A stretch of DNA of 64,000 nucleotides from Paenibacillus paridis (lineage in GTDB: Bacteria; Bacillota; Bacilli; Paenibacillales; Paenibacillaceae): NCBI RefSeq assembly GCF_006345825.1, contig NZ_VCIX01000091.1, positions 483,234-547,233 of the forward strand, read 5' to 3'. The notes beneath the pieces are model-generated. The model had not been told where the DNA came from. It saw only the letters and a program-made list of their open reading frames with translations, and searched no databases. Position 1 is the first letter of the stretch; each line of letters starts with the position of its first letter. Of this stretch, positions 48,401-56,735 are shown piece by piece. The position numbers were made by a program, and so were the translations under genes.

Positions 48401-51400
48401 CAACAAACGTAGCCGTTGAAGTGAATTGCACAAATCCGGATAATACGATTTATGCGGGCGGCTTCGCAGGATTGCTAGGCGATTCAGATACACGCGAGGC
48501 ATTGATTCAATGGGCCTATGCTACAGGCAACGTAAATGTTACGGGCTGGACAGGCGCTTATGCAGGCGGCTTTGCCGGCTCGGTAGATCACTATCTCATT
48601 TCGGATGCTTATGCATCCGGCAGCGTGCAGGCCTCGGGTTTCGATACGCGAAGCGGCGGCTTTGCGGCTGCGGTTGAGAGAAATGCGACGATAAGCCAAG
48701 CCTATGCTATTGCTCCTAGCATTAAGACTACAGGCACGAACGGTGCGACAAGGTCTTATACAGGTGGCTTCGCAGGCTACAATGACGGGACGTTGAAGCA
48801 GGTCTATGCGGATGCAGCGAGTATCACGGTCCAAGCGAGCGGAGCAAATGTCCATACAGGCGCATTTATCGGCTATAACTTTAGAGACGGCAAGGTAGAG
48901 CAGTCTTCATACAAAGGCACGCTTACTGCCATTGGCCGCAATTTGGGAGCTGAAGCAGCACTTGAGCAGGCTGACCTGACTGCTGGCCTAAGCCTTGGCG
49001 ATTGGGACTTTGAAGTGGATACGACTTTCCTTAGCAATGAATCCGCTGGGGAGGCTGTCATCCGAACCGTGAAGCAATTGCAAGGCATTGTTCTTCTCAT
49101 GAACGACACGGGATTGGATTATTATCGACTATACAATAGAGCGGCTACAGCTAAACCAAGCTTTACGAAAATCATGCTGGCGGCTGACCTTGACCTTACA
49201 AGCAAAAAAATGACGCCTTTCACCCGCTTCGAAAGCGAGCTGGATGGTCAAGGCCATACCATCAAAGGCTTGAAGCTTTCGGCTGGAGATGCAGGCGCAA
49301 TCGGTTTTGTTATCGAGAATGCAGGCCATATTCACCATTTGACGTTTGTGGACGCGAATGTTGAAGGCGGAGAAAGTGCCGGCATTGTCGCAGGCATCAA
49401 CCGCGCAAGCGGTAAGATCGAAAATGTTTCCGTTAGCGGAGCTGTTCGTGGATTGGCTAATGCCGGCGGAGTGGCAGGCGTCAACGAAGGCCAAATCAAT
49501 AAAACGATTATTAGCGGCAGTATCGGAAGCTTAGCTTCGGGTTCGACAACTGCTCTTGGCGGTATCACTGGCCAAAATAAAGCGGGAGCAGCCATTACGG
49601 AAGCCTTCTCGCTAGCAGACATTCATGCCTTATCCTCCCATTCGGCAGCAGGCGGTATTGCAGGCGTTCAACTGGGACTAATCGATAATGCCTATAATGC
49701 TGGCCAAGTGATCTCGGAAGGGACAGAGAAAGCATGGGCAGGCGGCATCGCAGGCCATGCACAAGCAGGCACGATCAGCCATTCGTTGAATACGGGCGAG
49801 ATCAAAGCTGCTGTAGAGGGCAAGCTGATTAGCGGAAATACCTTCTTTGGAGGCATCGCTGGACAGAAGGACAATGGCGCATCCCTTGTGCAAAACGTCT
49901 TTAATAAGCAAATGCTGAAGCTGAACGTCGCTTATTATGATGCAGCAGGCAACCGGACGGCAGGACAAGCGGCAGAAGCTGCGGGCGTCTTATCCCAGGA
50001 GCTTGTAAAAGCGACGCTGCCTTCGCAGCTCAGCTCGTCCGTATGGCAAGCTTTGCAGGGCTTCTATCCTAGACTGCAAGCATTTGAAAACTCTGACACA
50101 GCTGTACTTGGAACCGCGGCTGTCATCTTGGGCGAGCGTGATTCCATCAACCGCATCAAGTCCGCCTTTGAATTGACAACAGACGGTGCAGTGAAATGGA
50201 CGGCGAAGCTTGGAGAGGCAACAATCACAAGTGTTGCCGGCAAGCTGAAAGGAACATTGACGAAGACAGGGCCGGTAGAATTGACTGTAGCGGTTAATGG
50301 TCAGTCTCGTTCCGTTGTACTCGGCGCCCCTGCAGTTCCTTTTGCCGAAGCAGCGCTTGCACCTAAAGTCGTTTCGGGTGAAGTGAACTTCAGCGATAAG
50401 GTATCCGTCGAGCTGGCTTCAGACGAGCCTCGCGGCGTTATCTATTACACGGTAGATGGCACGGAGCCTGATGAGCATTCACAGCTTTACACAGCTCCTA
50501 TTGAGTTGACGGCTACGACTACGATTAAAGCGATAACGGTTGTAGACGGAAAAGAATACAGCGCGATTTTGTCCGGCGTTTGGACGAAACAGGTTGTGTT
50601 CGGAGGTGGCGGAGGCGGAGCTCCGGTTGCTGCGCCGCCAGCGGTCACGGCACAAATCGGACAGAAATCCGTGGAATCGGAAGCAGGCGCTCCAGTTACT
50701 GTCGCACGCAACAGCAAGCTGGTCTTGACGGCGCCGACAGGCCAAGTCATTTACTATACGACGGATGGATCTGCACCAACAACGAAGAGCCTTCAATATA
50801 AAGGGCCGATTCTAATTACAGGCAATATGACCGTTAAAGCGATAACTGACAAGAATGACGAAGTGGTTACCATCGCTTACAAGGTTGAGAATGCTAAGTA
50901 TGAGCTAAAAAGCAATGCGAACAAAACCCCTTATATTACGGGTTACGCTAACGATTTGTTCAAACCGAACGCGGCACTGACGCGTTATGAATTGATTAAG
51001 TCGCTTTCCCTGCTGCTCGATATGGAGCAAGTGAGCGTAGGCAGCCTGTTCAGCGACGTAAGCGCAGGGGAAGAGGAGCTCGTATCCTTCTTTACTTCTG
51101 CAGGCATTATAGAAGGTTATCCGAACGGTACCTTCAGAAGCGACCGTGGTCTTACGAGAGCAGAGTTCGTAGTCATTATGTCCAGAGTGCTGAATCTCTC
51201 CATTGCTCAGCAAGGAGCAGCTTCTCTCTCGGACGTCAAGGGTCACTGGTCAGAGAAATATATTAATGCCTTTACGTCAGCGGGCTATGTCAAGGGCTTC
51301 CCTAACGGAACGTTCCGTCCGAATGACGAAATTTCAAGAGCGCAGGCTGTTGTCCTCATTAACCGGGTGATCGGAGCGCAAAAGCAAGGCGAGACAAACG

Positions 51401-51468
51401 CCGCTTATAAGGATCTTCCAGCTACTCACTGGGCTTATGAGGAAATTATGTCTGCAATAATCAAGTAG
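42424..51468 (+). CDS. giant GLUG-repeat beta-solenoid adhesin-like protein with SLH domains
   Basis: 3014 residues. ATG with AAGGCGGTG upstream; single N-terminal hydrophobic segment (IALVGAAIAVFAGVSIL). Three tandem solenoid modules, each opened by a cap-like unit of the DWYN...L.GIA..VN...WVPIGTDE.PF.G type, start near residues 35, 1397 and 2205. Each cap leads into GLUG-motif coils (YAGGIVG, YTGGLIG, VGGVIGR). Two chitobiase C-terminal-like domains follow (YYTVDGTEPDEHS and YYTTDGSAPTTKS, ~2646-2825). SLH sequence runs to the end (~2830-3014), starting mid-repeat and ending mid-repeat, so the units are offset but complete. GLUG proteins are typically adhesins or IgA-protease-like passengers. 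A glycine cluster (FGGGGGGAP) separates the CHB domains. Third gene of the operon; the protease starts 18 bp later. Confidence 0.93.
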   Translation: MALSKKTIYRMVIALVGAAIAVFAGVSILTASSDHWTEHAQVDWYNEDYNTFTIDSVEKLAGIAKLVNDGVTADGKIIDGFRGKILTVTGNFNLSAYTWVPIGTDEKPFRGTLVAESANIFAIEGMNLDSNNVYAGLVGYMDGGTVGGFHFSGGSININTVTQSTYSSAYAGAAVGKMVNNGIVYNITNTIPVKLNAAGQHAYAGGIVGAGEGSISNSTNVTPVEVTGAYTYAGGITGSATNGGLIIKKATNNGIIHAGNGGALEVYAGGIVGHASGALLMEDQATPIINTASVTAASGELSYAGGIVGKAGSEVSFSNETVNNGAVKVDADGAKGSYAGGLVGAITAQQSGILFNVAFENTVPVVNVGGTNVYTGGIAGFINSSFTWNKSYSNQVAITASGSANVYTGGLIGNVSGDLRFNGAAHNTAELWVSGNPNEAFTGGLVGYAGSRVMLESTVDGDYSNSGKITVLGGTGVYTGGMVSNRAYARVSGNPSLNVLSLANIEVNGATKLYTGGFVGMAAEGSDRTLANATFAQEIKVTAASSSAEQTVRTGGIVGYIVNGAINDSSFHGKLDVQGGDHVYTGGIVGAFNGGSLSGVYAGNALSSFAQISTDGTAGGIAGELKGDLDGATVKMLALQVKIAGSTAGGVAGKAQGSIINANVGLVDEQNGDSVLIEAAVHNAVGNSDQITAGGIVGTNTGLLTVAKSHVAQIGLLNEAGRSAYTLGAVAGLLTAEATIGEHQTPVQVEKMLFNVQAEKSNVGGAIGVNHSSKVSVKVQDVQIKVPGSSVNAGAIAGVNYGAVDPLSSTLWADRIDLTAQGNNVHLGGLYGENAGNVPLGRSENITITASGASNELGGIAGRNTGALIDNGSFNLVIQASGANASAGGIAGHSIGAENGTAALLSFGAVHAEGEPMITATGANSNIGGIAGLASRTDIMNASVGSEVPQYAMLSVKANGVAAGGIVGRIELGKIKGDAVQTNMENLVISTTTAATNGYFGGIAGYAKDTLLDSLVTSKTNLTINGDHAVVGGVAGYNRSTNTAIITNVYAEDMNLKVNATASASIAGGFVGLNDARANEVGTDPATAVSTIQKSRFVGVVNITAPSTVTGGWVGENRSLIANNSIADKIPVNFKANNGVIGGLVGLNHASGTLYYTYSNANLKIEGENALVGGLVGENAGQVIASYVDTDVTTLAHGTAARSLVLGGLVGRNTGEITKSYSVANVTATGAYSYAGGLVGEHAAGYITDSYTAKEVKATNANSFAGGFIGRITGGKVTTSYSAVQVGASNGAYAGGFAGRYDNASKELLYKSFYVKDEDHNINKDLPDFADGNHRFLNVHARLSTILEETLRDRNVFPGLSGWDFNESWKYGSLNASYKYPELNRSANNDGGGSNDVNANIRWYMLDKDALYYDIGTEAELAGLAAIVNGTIPGLEKFDFEDRTIRLLNPIHIQSKQWTSIGKDENHAFEGAFEGKNYLIDGLTVGSAQDYAGLFGVIGTNGQVSNIVMEPASIAGSRFTGALAGMNKGSVSNVTITLLDHANVTGGIVGGIIGRNSGTYANLTISLKDASFIEGTGAQPIVGGIIGDNSGAYEAQVLNLQGGSIGSSENDAIIGGLIGRQAGDVGKLEFAVHASSRIYATGERSIVGGVIGNHVSGKAENITVSISDGKLEATGKDSILGGVIGRSDGGNPFLRTVEAGSTLRQIKIIGSGEGPHLYGAGTVGGVIGAKTGSGNNSFDIEDVSTENVLIATQASSEAVVVGGIAGKLTDTAIARPIFRGVIHGAGNSVTAGGIVGYAQNAIILKADVKPDFAFTAGQGESAIGGIAGVSASSDRDRPYSFGSLIPFYHGIYDAKVQGGKALLVEAAHGTDLFVGGIAGKNSNASIYQSKEIVDLGVNGGKAVAIGGLTGFNDGIIVSSDAQSNIHAEAGSIYSVGGVVGISAGGEIHYSKAISSNGEKIVLGTAVTQPNVVPSTHVGGFVGLADYTRITNSTTNVAVEVNCTNPDNTIYAGGFAGLLGDSDTREALIQWAYATGNVNVTGWTGAYAGGFAGSVDHYLISDAYASGSVQASGFDTRSGGFAAAVERNATISQAYAIAPSIKTTGTNGATRSYTGGFAGYNDGTLKQVYADAASITVQASGANVHTGAFIGYNFRDGKVEQSSYKGTLTAIGRNLGAEAALEQADLTAGLSLGDWDFEVDTTFLSNESAGEAVIRTVKQLQGIVLLMNDTGLDYYRLYNRAATAKPSFTKIMLAADLDLTSKKMTPFTRFESELDGQGHTIKGLKLSAGDAGAIGFVIENAGHIHHLTFVDANVEGGESAGIVAGINRASGKIENVSVSGAVRGLANAGGVAGVNEGQINKTIISGSIGSLASGSTTALGGITGQNKAGAAITEAFSLADIHALSSHSAAGGIAGVQLGLIDNAYNAGQVISEGTEKAWAGGIAGHAQAGTISHSLNTGEIKAAVEGKLISGNTFFGGIAGQKDNGASLVQNVFNKQMLKLNVAYYDAAGNRTAGQAAEAAGVLSQELVKATLPSQLSSSVWQALQGFYPRLQAFENSDTAVLGTAAVILGERDSINRIKSAFELTTDGAVKWTAKLGEATITSVAGKLKGTLTKTGPVELTVAVNGQSRSVVLGAPAVPFAEAALAPKVVSGEVNFSDKVSVELASDEPRGVIYYTVDGTEPDEHSQLYTAPIELTATTTIKAITVVDGKEYSAILSGVWTKQVVFGGGGGGAPVAAPPAVTAQIGQKSVESEAGAPVTVARNSKLVLTAPTGQVIYYTTDGSAPTTKSLQYKGPILITGNMTVKAITDKNDEVVTIAYKVENAKYELKSNANKTPYITGYANDLFKPNAALTRYELIKSLSLLLDMEQVSVGSLFSDVSAGEEELVSFFTSAGIIEGYPNGTFRSDRGLTRAEFVVIMSRVLNLSIAQQGAASLSDVKGHWSEKYINAFTSAGYVKGFPNGTFRPNDEISRAQAVVLINRVIGAQKQGETNAAYKDLPATHWAYEEIMSAIIK
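42820..49880 (+). repeat. GLUG-motif coil arrays in three blocks
   Basis: Roughly 20-45-residue coils keyed by [YF][AT]GG[ILF][VIA]G, in blocks of about 42820-46330, 46880-48900 and 49290-49880. The coils are diverged at DNA level and vary in length, so this is protein repeat expansion, not a simple DNA tandem repeat. Confidence 0.8.
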
Positions 51469-51486
51469 GAAAAGAGGAGATAAGAA

Positions 51487-52176
51487 GTGAAGCGTACCCT
51501 TAACCTGAAACTAGCCGCAGCGTGCTTGATCGTCGCTCTATTAACCGGTACGATTTGGTTTAAAGGTGCGGAGGCAGAGACGCCTGCCGCACAAAACGCC
51601 GAACAAACCTATGAGAAGGCCAGTGCTGCCGCATTTTACTTGCGGGCGCTGCGCAGCGATGGAACCGTGCTGGCGGTGGGCAGCGGAGCGCTTATCTCCG
51701 AGGATGGCAAAGCGGCAACAGCGTATCACGTCGTGAAAGGAGCCGCTTCTTTCGAAGCGATTCTCTCCGATGGCGCGGTCGTTAAGGCAGTCAAGCTGCT
51801 TAGCTATGACGAGCTGACAGATGCGGCTTTGCTTAAGCTTCCCGAGCGCAAGGACGCCAAAGGGAAAGCAGCAGCCTACCCCATGCTTCAGGTTCGCGAA
51901 GCGCCCGTCAAGCATGGGGAGAAAGTGTTTGCTATCGGATACCCGCTGCGCGACACTCCGATTATTACAGAGGGGATCGTTAATCACCCTAGTGCGGAGA
52001 TCAATGGCAGACCCCGCATCTTGACGTCGGCCCAAATTGCGAGCGGAATGTCAGGCGGACCGCTGCTTGATGAGCAAGGGCGTTTAGTAGGAACGATATC
52101 GGGCTCGCTTCGTACGATGAACAATATTCATCTGGTTATTGATACCGGAGACTTGCGGGCTTTAATGAAAAAGTAG
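51487..52176 (+). CDS. exported trypsin-like serine protease lacking PDZ
   Basis: 229 residues. N-terminal signal/anchor (LKLAAACLIVALLTGTIWF), then a complete HtrA-type chymotrypsin fold: H81 in TAYHVVKG, D112 in LTDAALLKL, S189 in GMSGGPLL. Unlike the HtrA-like enzyme at 21153 there is no PDZ domain, so substrate selection must be intrinsic or through partners. GTG start with AGAGGAGA 6 nt upstream and only 18 bp after the GLUG gene: almost certainly translated from the same mRNA. This suggests a role in maturing, trimming or releasing the giant surface proteins, which is inference. A terminator follows. Confidence 0.9.
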   Translation: MKRTLNLKLAAACLIVALLTGTIWFKGAEAETPAAQNAEQTYEKASAAAFYLRALRSDGTVLAVGSGALISEDGKAATAYHVVKGAASFEAILSDGAVVKAVKLLSYDELTDAALLKLPERKDAKGKAAAYPMLQVREAPVKHGEKVFAIGYPLRDTPIITEGIVNHPSAEINGRPRILTSAQIASGMSGGPLLDEQGRLVGTISGSLRTMNNIHLVIDTGDLRALMKK

Positions 52177-52239
52177 AGAGAGGCTGGGAGGGCAGCGTTT
52201 GTTGGCTGCCCCTAGAATCAGCCGGATTTTCCCTGATTG

Positions 52240-52278
52240 GAAGATGAATGTGAGTTCGTTGCATTCATCTTCTTTTTT
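52240..52278 (+). terminator. terminator of the giant-protein operon
   Basis: 11-bp perfect stem GAAGATGAATG / CATTCATCTTC, 11-nt loop, T6 tail. Confidence 0.85.
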
Positions 52279-52316
52279 CTATCTGCTAGGGATAGGAATG
52301 AGAAGCTTGATAGGCA

Positions 52317-52346
52317 TTGCCGGGTTCACGCTGTTAAAGTTATGAT
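52317..52346 (+). promoter_or_regulatory. promoter candidate for the kinase-regulator pair
   Basis: TTGCCG, 18-bp spacer, TATGAT at 52341-52346, 40 bp before the preferred start. Confidence 0.45.
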
Positions 52347-52385
52347 GGAGTTATCTGGCATCCAAAGATGAATGGAGAGAAGGGT

Positions 52386-55300
52386 ATGAATCGGCGTAAG
52401 CTGTCAATTGCAGCTAGCATATTGCTAGGCTTTGTGCTGCCGGCTGTTTTGATTATTCAAATCATATGGTCCGGAATGGGCATGCCCGAAGCCAAAGGCG
52501 GTTATTTGGATTTGCAGGATTGGAATTTTAGCGAGGATGGAATCGTTCCTTTAAAAGGGGAATGGGAGTTTTATCGAAATCAGCTTTTGGCACCGGAGGC
52601 TTTTGCAAATGCGAAAGATGGCCAAGCACAGGGGCAAGATAATGCTTTGGTAGTGGATGTGCCAGGCATGTGGAACGATTACATGGGGAGTGCAAGCGCA
52701 TTAGGCTCCTACGGTTATGGAACTTATCGTTTAGTTATTCGGCTGGACAATAAAACCGATAAAATTTATGGCATACATACCGGCAATATTCGAATGGCAA
52801 ACCGTATTTATATGAATGGACGAGAGGTGGGAGCTAGCGGACTCCCGACAGATTCTCGCGAAACTTCGGTACCGTATAATGTACCTTATCTTGGCTTTAC
52901 GTCTGTGACGGGGGATACGGTGGAGCTTATAGTGCAGGTGTCTAATTATGCGTATAAATCGGGTGGCATTATTATCCCTATTGCCTTTGGCGAGCAGACA
53001 GGCGTGCTGCATAATCGGGAATGGAGAGTGCTTCAGGATTTAATATCAGCGATTGGCCTGCTTATGCCATCAATCTACCTGCTGCTTTTCTATCGCAAGC
53101 TAAGGCAGGAGCTGTCGCTGCTTTATCTTGGATTGTTATGTATAGCGGGATGCCTCTATGTATTGACCCATGGCGAGAAGCTGCTGGCTGACGCTGTACC
53201 GTGGCTTTCTTATGCGATGATATTAAAAATACAGGCGACCTCATCGGCATCTATTTATTACTTCTTGCTATTATATATCTCATCCATTTCCTTAATCGCA
53301 GTCTCTCAAAAGCTGCTGCGGGGGTTTAAAATACTGACGATCACATTGCTCGCAAGTACTTTTGTGCTGCCGGCGAGCTTGGTCTCAGCGATGGAATTGC
53401 TCATGGTCATCACCGCTTCAAGCACGGTATTGTTTGTCTTTTATATTATGCTGAGAAACATATTGAGGAGCTCTAACCATATTTTCTTCGAAACGCTTAG
53501 TATATTAAGTATTCTTATTATTATTGCTCTACAATCTTTGCTTCTGCTTGGCATTCTAGACACTTTGACGATCATATCCTATGAAATGCTATTTTTTGTC
53601 ATTATACAGGCCATGACGATGTCTCATCGGTTTGCCGACTCCTATATGGAGGTTGAACAATTATCCCGTAGGTTGATCACCTTGGACGTACTTAAGGATG
53701 AGTTTTTGGCGAATACCTCTCATGAGCTGAGAACGCCCCTGCACGGCATTATTAATATGGCAGACTCTATAATGGAAGGGGCCGCGGGAAGCATTACGAC
53801 CGAACAGACCCGCCATATCGCCATGATTTCAGCAACCGGCAAGCGGTTGTCCTTGCTTATTCACGACATTCTTGATTTCTCAAGCCTCAAAAATGGCAGC
53901 ATTCAGCTGCACTTCCGACCTGTACATCTGCCGACGGTCGCTGATTCGGTGATCGAGGTCGTGAAGCATACGGCAGGCAGCAAAAAGATAAGCTTTGTCC
54001 AGCAATGGCCGGATGATATGCCGCTGCTGCATGCGGATGAGGACCGACTCGTTCAGGTGCTGTACAATTTGCTCGGCAATGCGGTGAAATTTACGCATGA
54101 GGGAGAAATCAGCATCTCAGCGGATATTGTAGGCGAGAGGGCTGTTATTACTGTCGCAGATACGGGAATCGGCATTCATACGGAACGCTTGGAGGAAGTA
54201 TTTCATGGAAATTACCAGAACGCCGAGGGTTATGATCCTGCCTACAAAGGCTCGGGTTTCGGGCTAGGCATAACGAAAAGGCTCGTGGAGCTGGGGGGCG
54301 GCCGGATTTGGATCGAGCCGGAGCGGGAAGTTGGAACGGCGATTCATTTTACGATGCCGATCTCTGATGTGAAGGAGCTGCCTGAAGCGCCTGTTTACAG
54401 GGATGTAAACCAGCTGGTGGATAGCAGCCATAATGAGGCTGCCGCAGCAGCGGAAGTCATGGCCGATCACAGCGATAGGGTGAACAGCGGAACGATTCTG
54501 ATCGTAGACGATGATCCCGTTAACTTGCAAGTACTGCAAAACCTGCTGTCGGTCGAGCACTATAAGGTGATTGCAGTAACGCAAGGAGAAGCGGCAATTA
54601 ACGAAATCAGGCAAAATTTGAGTATCGATCTCGTCATAGCGGACTGGATGATGCCAGGCATGACAGGCATTGAGCTAACCCGGATGATTAGGGAGCGTTT
54701 TTTGATGTCGGAATTGCCGGTGCTGCTCTTAACCTCCAGAAGCTATCCCGATGATATGGAGAAGGCATTCCAAACGGGAATTAACGACTTCCTTAGCAAG
54801 CCGATGGAATCCAAGGAGCTGCGCGCCCGCGTCAGAACGCTTATTCAACTGCGAAAATCGGTGCAGCAGGCGGTCCAGTCGGAAATTGCTTTCTTGCAAG
54901 CGCAAATCAAGCCTCACTTCTTATATAACGCGCTGAATACGGTGATTTCGATCTGTCCAGTCAATCCGGACAAGGCTTCCATGCTGCTTATGGAATTAAG
55001 CCAATATTTACGCGGAAGCTTCGACTTCCATAATCGGGACCGCATGGTTTCCGTTCAGAAGGAAATCGAGCTGGTTAGGTCCTATCTAATGCTGGAGCAG
55101 GCGCGCTTTGAGGACAGGCTGCGGGTGGTGTATGAAGTGAACGAGGAGATGTATACCCTCATTCCGCCGCTTAGCATCCAGCCTCTGGTCGAGAATGCGA
55201 TTCGGCATGGCATTATGCGCAAAGCATATGGCGGAACGGTTACGATTTCGGTAAAAGAAAACGATAGCGAAATTGTCATCTCCGTGTCGGATAATGGCGT

Positions 55301-55514
55301 GGGCATGTCGGAGAAGCATGCGGAGGAGGTACTCGCAGGGACGGTTGAAGGCAGAAAAGGGGTAGGCCTTCGGAATATAGACCAGCGGCTGATTGCCCTG
55401 TATGGAAACGGATTGCAAATCAAAAGCATCCTTGGAGAAGGAACGACCGTGAGCTTTGCGATCGCAAGAATAAAAATCGCTGGATTACCATCGGCAGGCA
55501 CAAGGGGGGATTAA
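52386..55514 (+). CDS. hybrid sensor kinase: 7TM sensor, HisKA kinase, REC, LytS-type second kinase
   Basis: 1042 residues. One N-terminal anchor (IAASILLGFVLPAVLIIQII), then an extracellular galactose-binding-like domain (~35-210, WNFSEDGIVPLKGEWEFY). Seven membrane helices of 7TMR-DISM type follow (~215-420). Next come a HisKA domain (His near 448 in SHELRTPLHG) with HATPase (VLYNLLGNAVKFTHEG) and a receiver (acidic DDD near 708, Asp near 752 in IADWMMPG). Last is a second, LytS/YehU-type kinase (His near 843 in QIKPHFLYNALN, NAIRHGI and DNGVGMS in its ATPase). The start is ATG at 52386, with GGAG 8 nt upstream; an ATG at 52368 has none. It is followed after 1 bp by the REC-SARP gene, its evident partner. 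Confidence 0.9.
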   Translation: MNRRKLSIAASILLGFVLPAVLIIQIIWSGMGMPEAKGGYLDLQDWNFSEDGIVPLKGEWEFYRNQLLAPEAFANAKDGQAQGQDNALVVDVPGMWNDYMGSASALGSYGYGTYRLVIRLDNKTDKIYGIHTGNIRMANRIYMNGREVGASGLPTDSRETSVPYNVPYLGFTSVTGDTVELIVQVSNYAYKSGGIIIPIAFGEQTGVLHNREWRVLQDLISAIGLLMPSIYLLLFYRKLRQELSLLYLGLLCIAGCLYVLTHGEKLLADAVPWLSYAMILKIQATSSASIYYFLLLYISSISLIAVSQKLLRGFKILTITLLASTFVLPASLVSAMELLMVITASSTVLFVFYIMLRNILRSSNHIFFETLSILSILIIIALQSLLLLGILDTLTIISYEMLFFVIIQAMTMSHRFADSYMEVEQLSRRLITLDVLKDEFLANTSHELRTPLHGIINMADSIMEGAAGSITTEQTRHIAMISATGKRLSLLIHDILDFSSLKNGSIQLHFRPVHLPTVADSVIEVVKHTAGSKKISFVQQWPDDMPLLHADEDRLVQVLYNLLGNAVKFTHEGEISISADIVGERAVITVADTGIGIHTERLEEVFHGNYQNAEGYDPAYKGSGFGLGITKRLVELGGGRIWIEPEREVGTAIHFTMPISDVKELPEAPVYRDVNQLVDSSHNEAAAAAEVMADHSDRVNSGTILIVDDDPVNLQVLQNLLSVEHYKVIAVTQGEAAINEIRQNLSIDLVIADWMMPGMTGIELTRMIRERFLMSELPVLLLTSRSYPDDMEKAFQTGINDFLSKPMESKELRARVRTLIQLRKSVQQAVQSEIAFLQAQIKPHFLYNALNTVISICPVNPDKASMLLMELSQYLRGSFDFHNRDRMVSVQKEIELVRSYLMLEQARFEDRLRVVYEVNEEMYTLIPPLSIQPLVENAIRHGIMRKAYGGTVTISVKENDSEIVISVSDNGVGMSEKHAEEVLAGTVEGRKGVGLRNIDQRLIALYGNGLQIKSILGEGTTVSFAIARIKIAGLPSAGTRGD

Positions 55515-55515
55515 A

Positions 55516-56655
55516 GTGAAGGCAATTCTGATCGATGATGAAAATCCGGCGTTGCTTCAATTGGAGCGTCTGCTGGTTGCGGATGGACGGCTGGAGGTAA
55601 GAGGTAAATTTACGTTGCTGGCGGATGCGATGCAGCATATCAAAACAGAAAAGACGGATATCGTTTTTCTGGACATCGAGATGCCGGAGGTTAACGGCTT
55701 GGAGGCTGCGGAGTATATTCAGCAGCTGGACGGCGATATTACGATCGTGTTCGTGACGGCTTTCTCGGAATACGCAGTAGAGGCGTTCGAGCTTCAAGCG
55801 TTCGACTATTTGCTAAAGCCGGTATACCCGGCACGGCTAGCGAAAACCATTACCCGAATCTGGGCCGGTGCTGCCCGGCGCGCACCGGCAGCCGAGCCGC
55901 CAGCCCAAGAGGAAGAAGCGACAATTCTTTGTCTGGGCAGGCTGGTGCTGCGAAGCTCGCCGTCTACGATAGAATCTTTTAAATGGAGAACGCTGAAGTG
56001 TCATGAGTTATTCGCTTATTTGCTTCATCATAAAGGGAAATGGCTGGACAAGAACCACATTATTGAGACTCTATGGTCGGATTACTCCCATGAGAAGGGC
56101 ATTAATCATTTGCATACTTCCATCTATCAGGTACGAAAGCTGCTTACCAACTGGAAGTCTCACATTAAGGTCGAGTTTGACCGAAATAGTTACCGGCTAT
56201 CGGTAGAGAGCTTGATTGTAGATGCCGATTTATTAGAGAGGGTAACGGAGCAGCCGGAAATTACCCAGCAAAATGTGAAGCATTATGAGGGGCTTCTATC
56301 TTTGTACCGCGGCGATTATTTGGAGGAGCTGGATTGTTTTTGGGCTGTGGCAAGACGCGAACAGCTGCGGCGGCTGTATATCCAGCTCGTCATGACGGTT
56401 GTTTCTTACGAGCTTGCGAGCGGAAGAGGGATTCAAGCGGTATTGAGGCTGAATGCGCTGCAGGAGAGAGAACCGTATTCCGATGAAATTTGCCGCAACA
56501 TGCTGCTTGCCTATGAGAATCTGAGAGATAAAGCAGCCTTGCAGCGGTACTACGAAAACTTTGAGACTGTGGTCCGTGCGGATCTGAAGATCGAGCCGGA
56601 CAAGCAAACCAAAGAGCTGTATGAGCAAATTAATAGGCGGCTTAGCCGGGCGTAA
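55516..56655 (+). CDS. response regulator with SARP/BTAD-type output (copy 2)
   Basis: 379 residues. Receiver domain with D7/D8, phosphoacceptor D53 (FLDIEMPE), T81 and K101. A winged-helix DNA-binding segment follows (WRTLKCHELFAYLLHHKGKWL), then a BTAD TPR-like domain (YEGLLSLYRGDYLEELD...). GTG start with a GGGGGG run 6 nt upstream; one base separates it from the kinase stop, so they are translationally coupled. Domain plan, length and catalytic residue positions are the same as in the regulator at 11762. Probable targets are the kinase operon and the SLH protein operon upstream. Confidence 0.88.
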   Translation: MKAILIDDENPALLQLERLLVADGRLEVRGKFTLLADAMQHIKTEKTDIVFLDIEMPEVNGLEAAEYIQQLDGDITIVFVTAFSEYAVEAFELQAFDYLLKPVYPARLAKTITRIWAGAARRAPAAEPPAQEEEATILCLGRLVLRSSPSTIESFKWRTLKCHELFAYLLHHKGKWLDKNHIIETLWSDYSHEKGINHLHTSIYQVRKLLTNWKSHIKVEFDRNSYRLSVESLIVDADLLERVTEQPEITQQNVKHYEGLLSLYRGDYLEELDCFWAVARREQLRRLYIQLVMTVVSYELASGRGIQAVLRLNALQEREPYSDEICRNMLLAYENLRDKAALQRYYENFETVVRADLKIEPDKQTKELYEQINRRLSRA

Positions 56656-56680
56656 TGAGGCAAATTCCTGTATTCTCAAA

Positions 56681-56735
56681 TTGACACAGGGGAGACCGTT
56701 GTCTACACTGGGAAGAGGCGAACAAATGGGAACAA
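56681..56735 (+). promoter_or_regulatory. pcrA promoter, possible SOS half-site
   Basis: Perfect TTGACA (56681-56686), 17-bp spacer, TACACT (56704-56709). CGAACAAATG at 56719-56728 matches the left part of the Gram-positive LexA box but the right half is not conserved. Confidence 0.65.

Noticed and set aside
42820..49880. Possible CRISPR array or DNA tandem repeat
   Set aside because: The repeats exist at protein level (GLUG motif) with diverged DNA and no constant spacer size.
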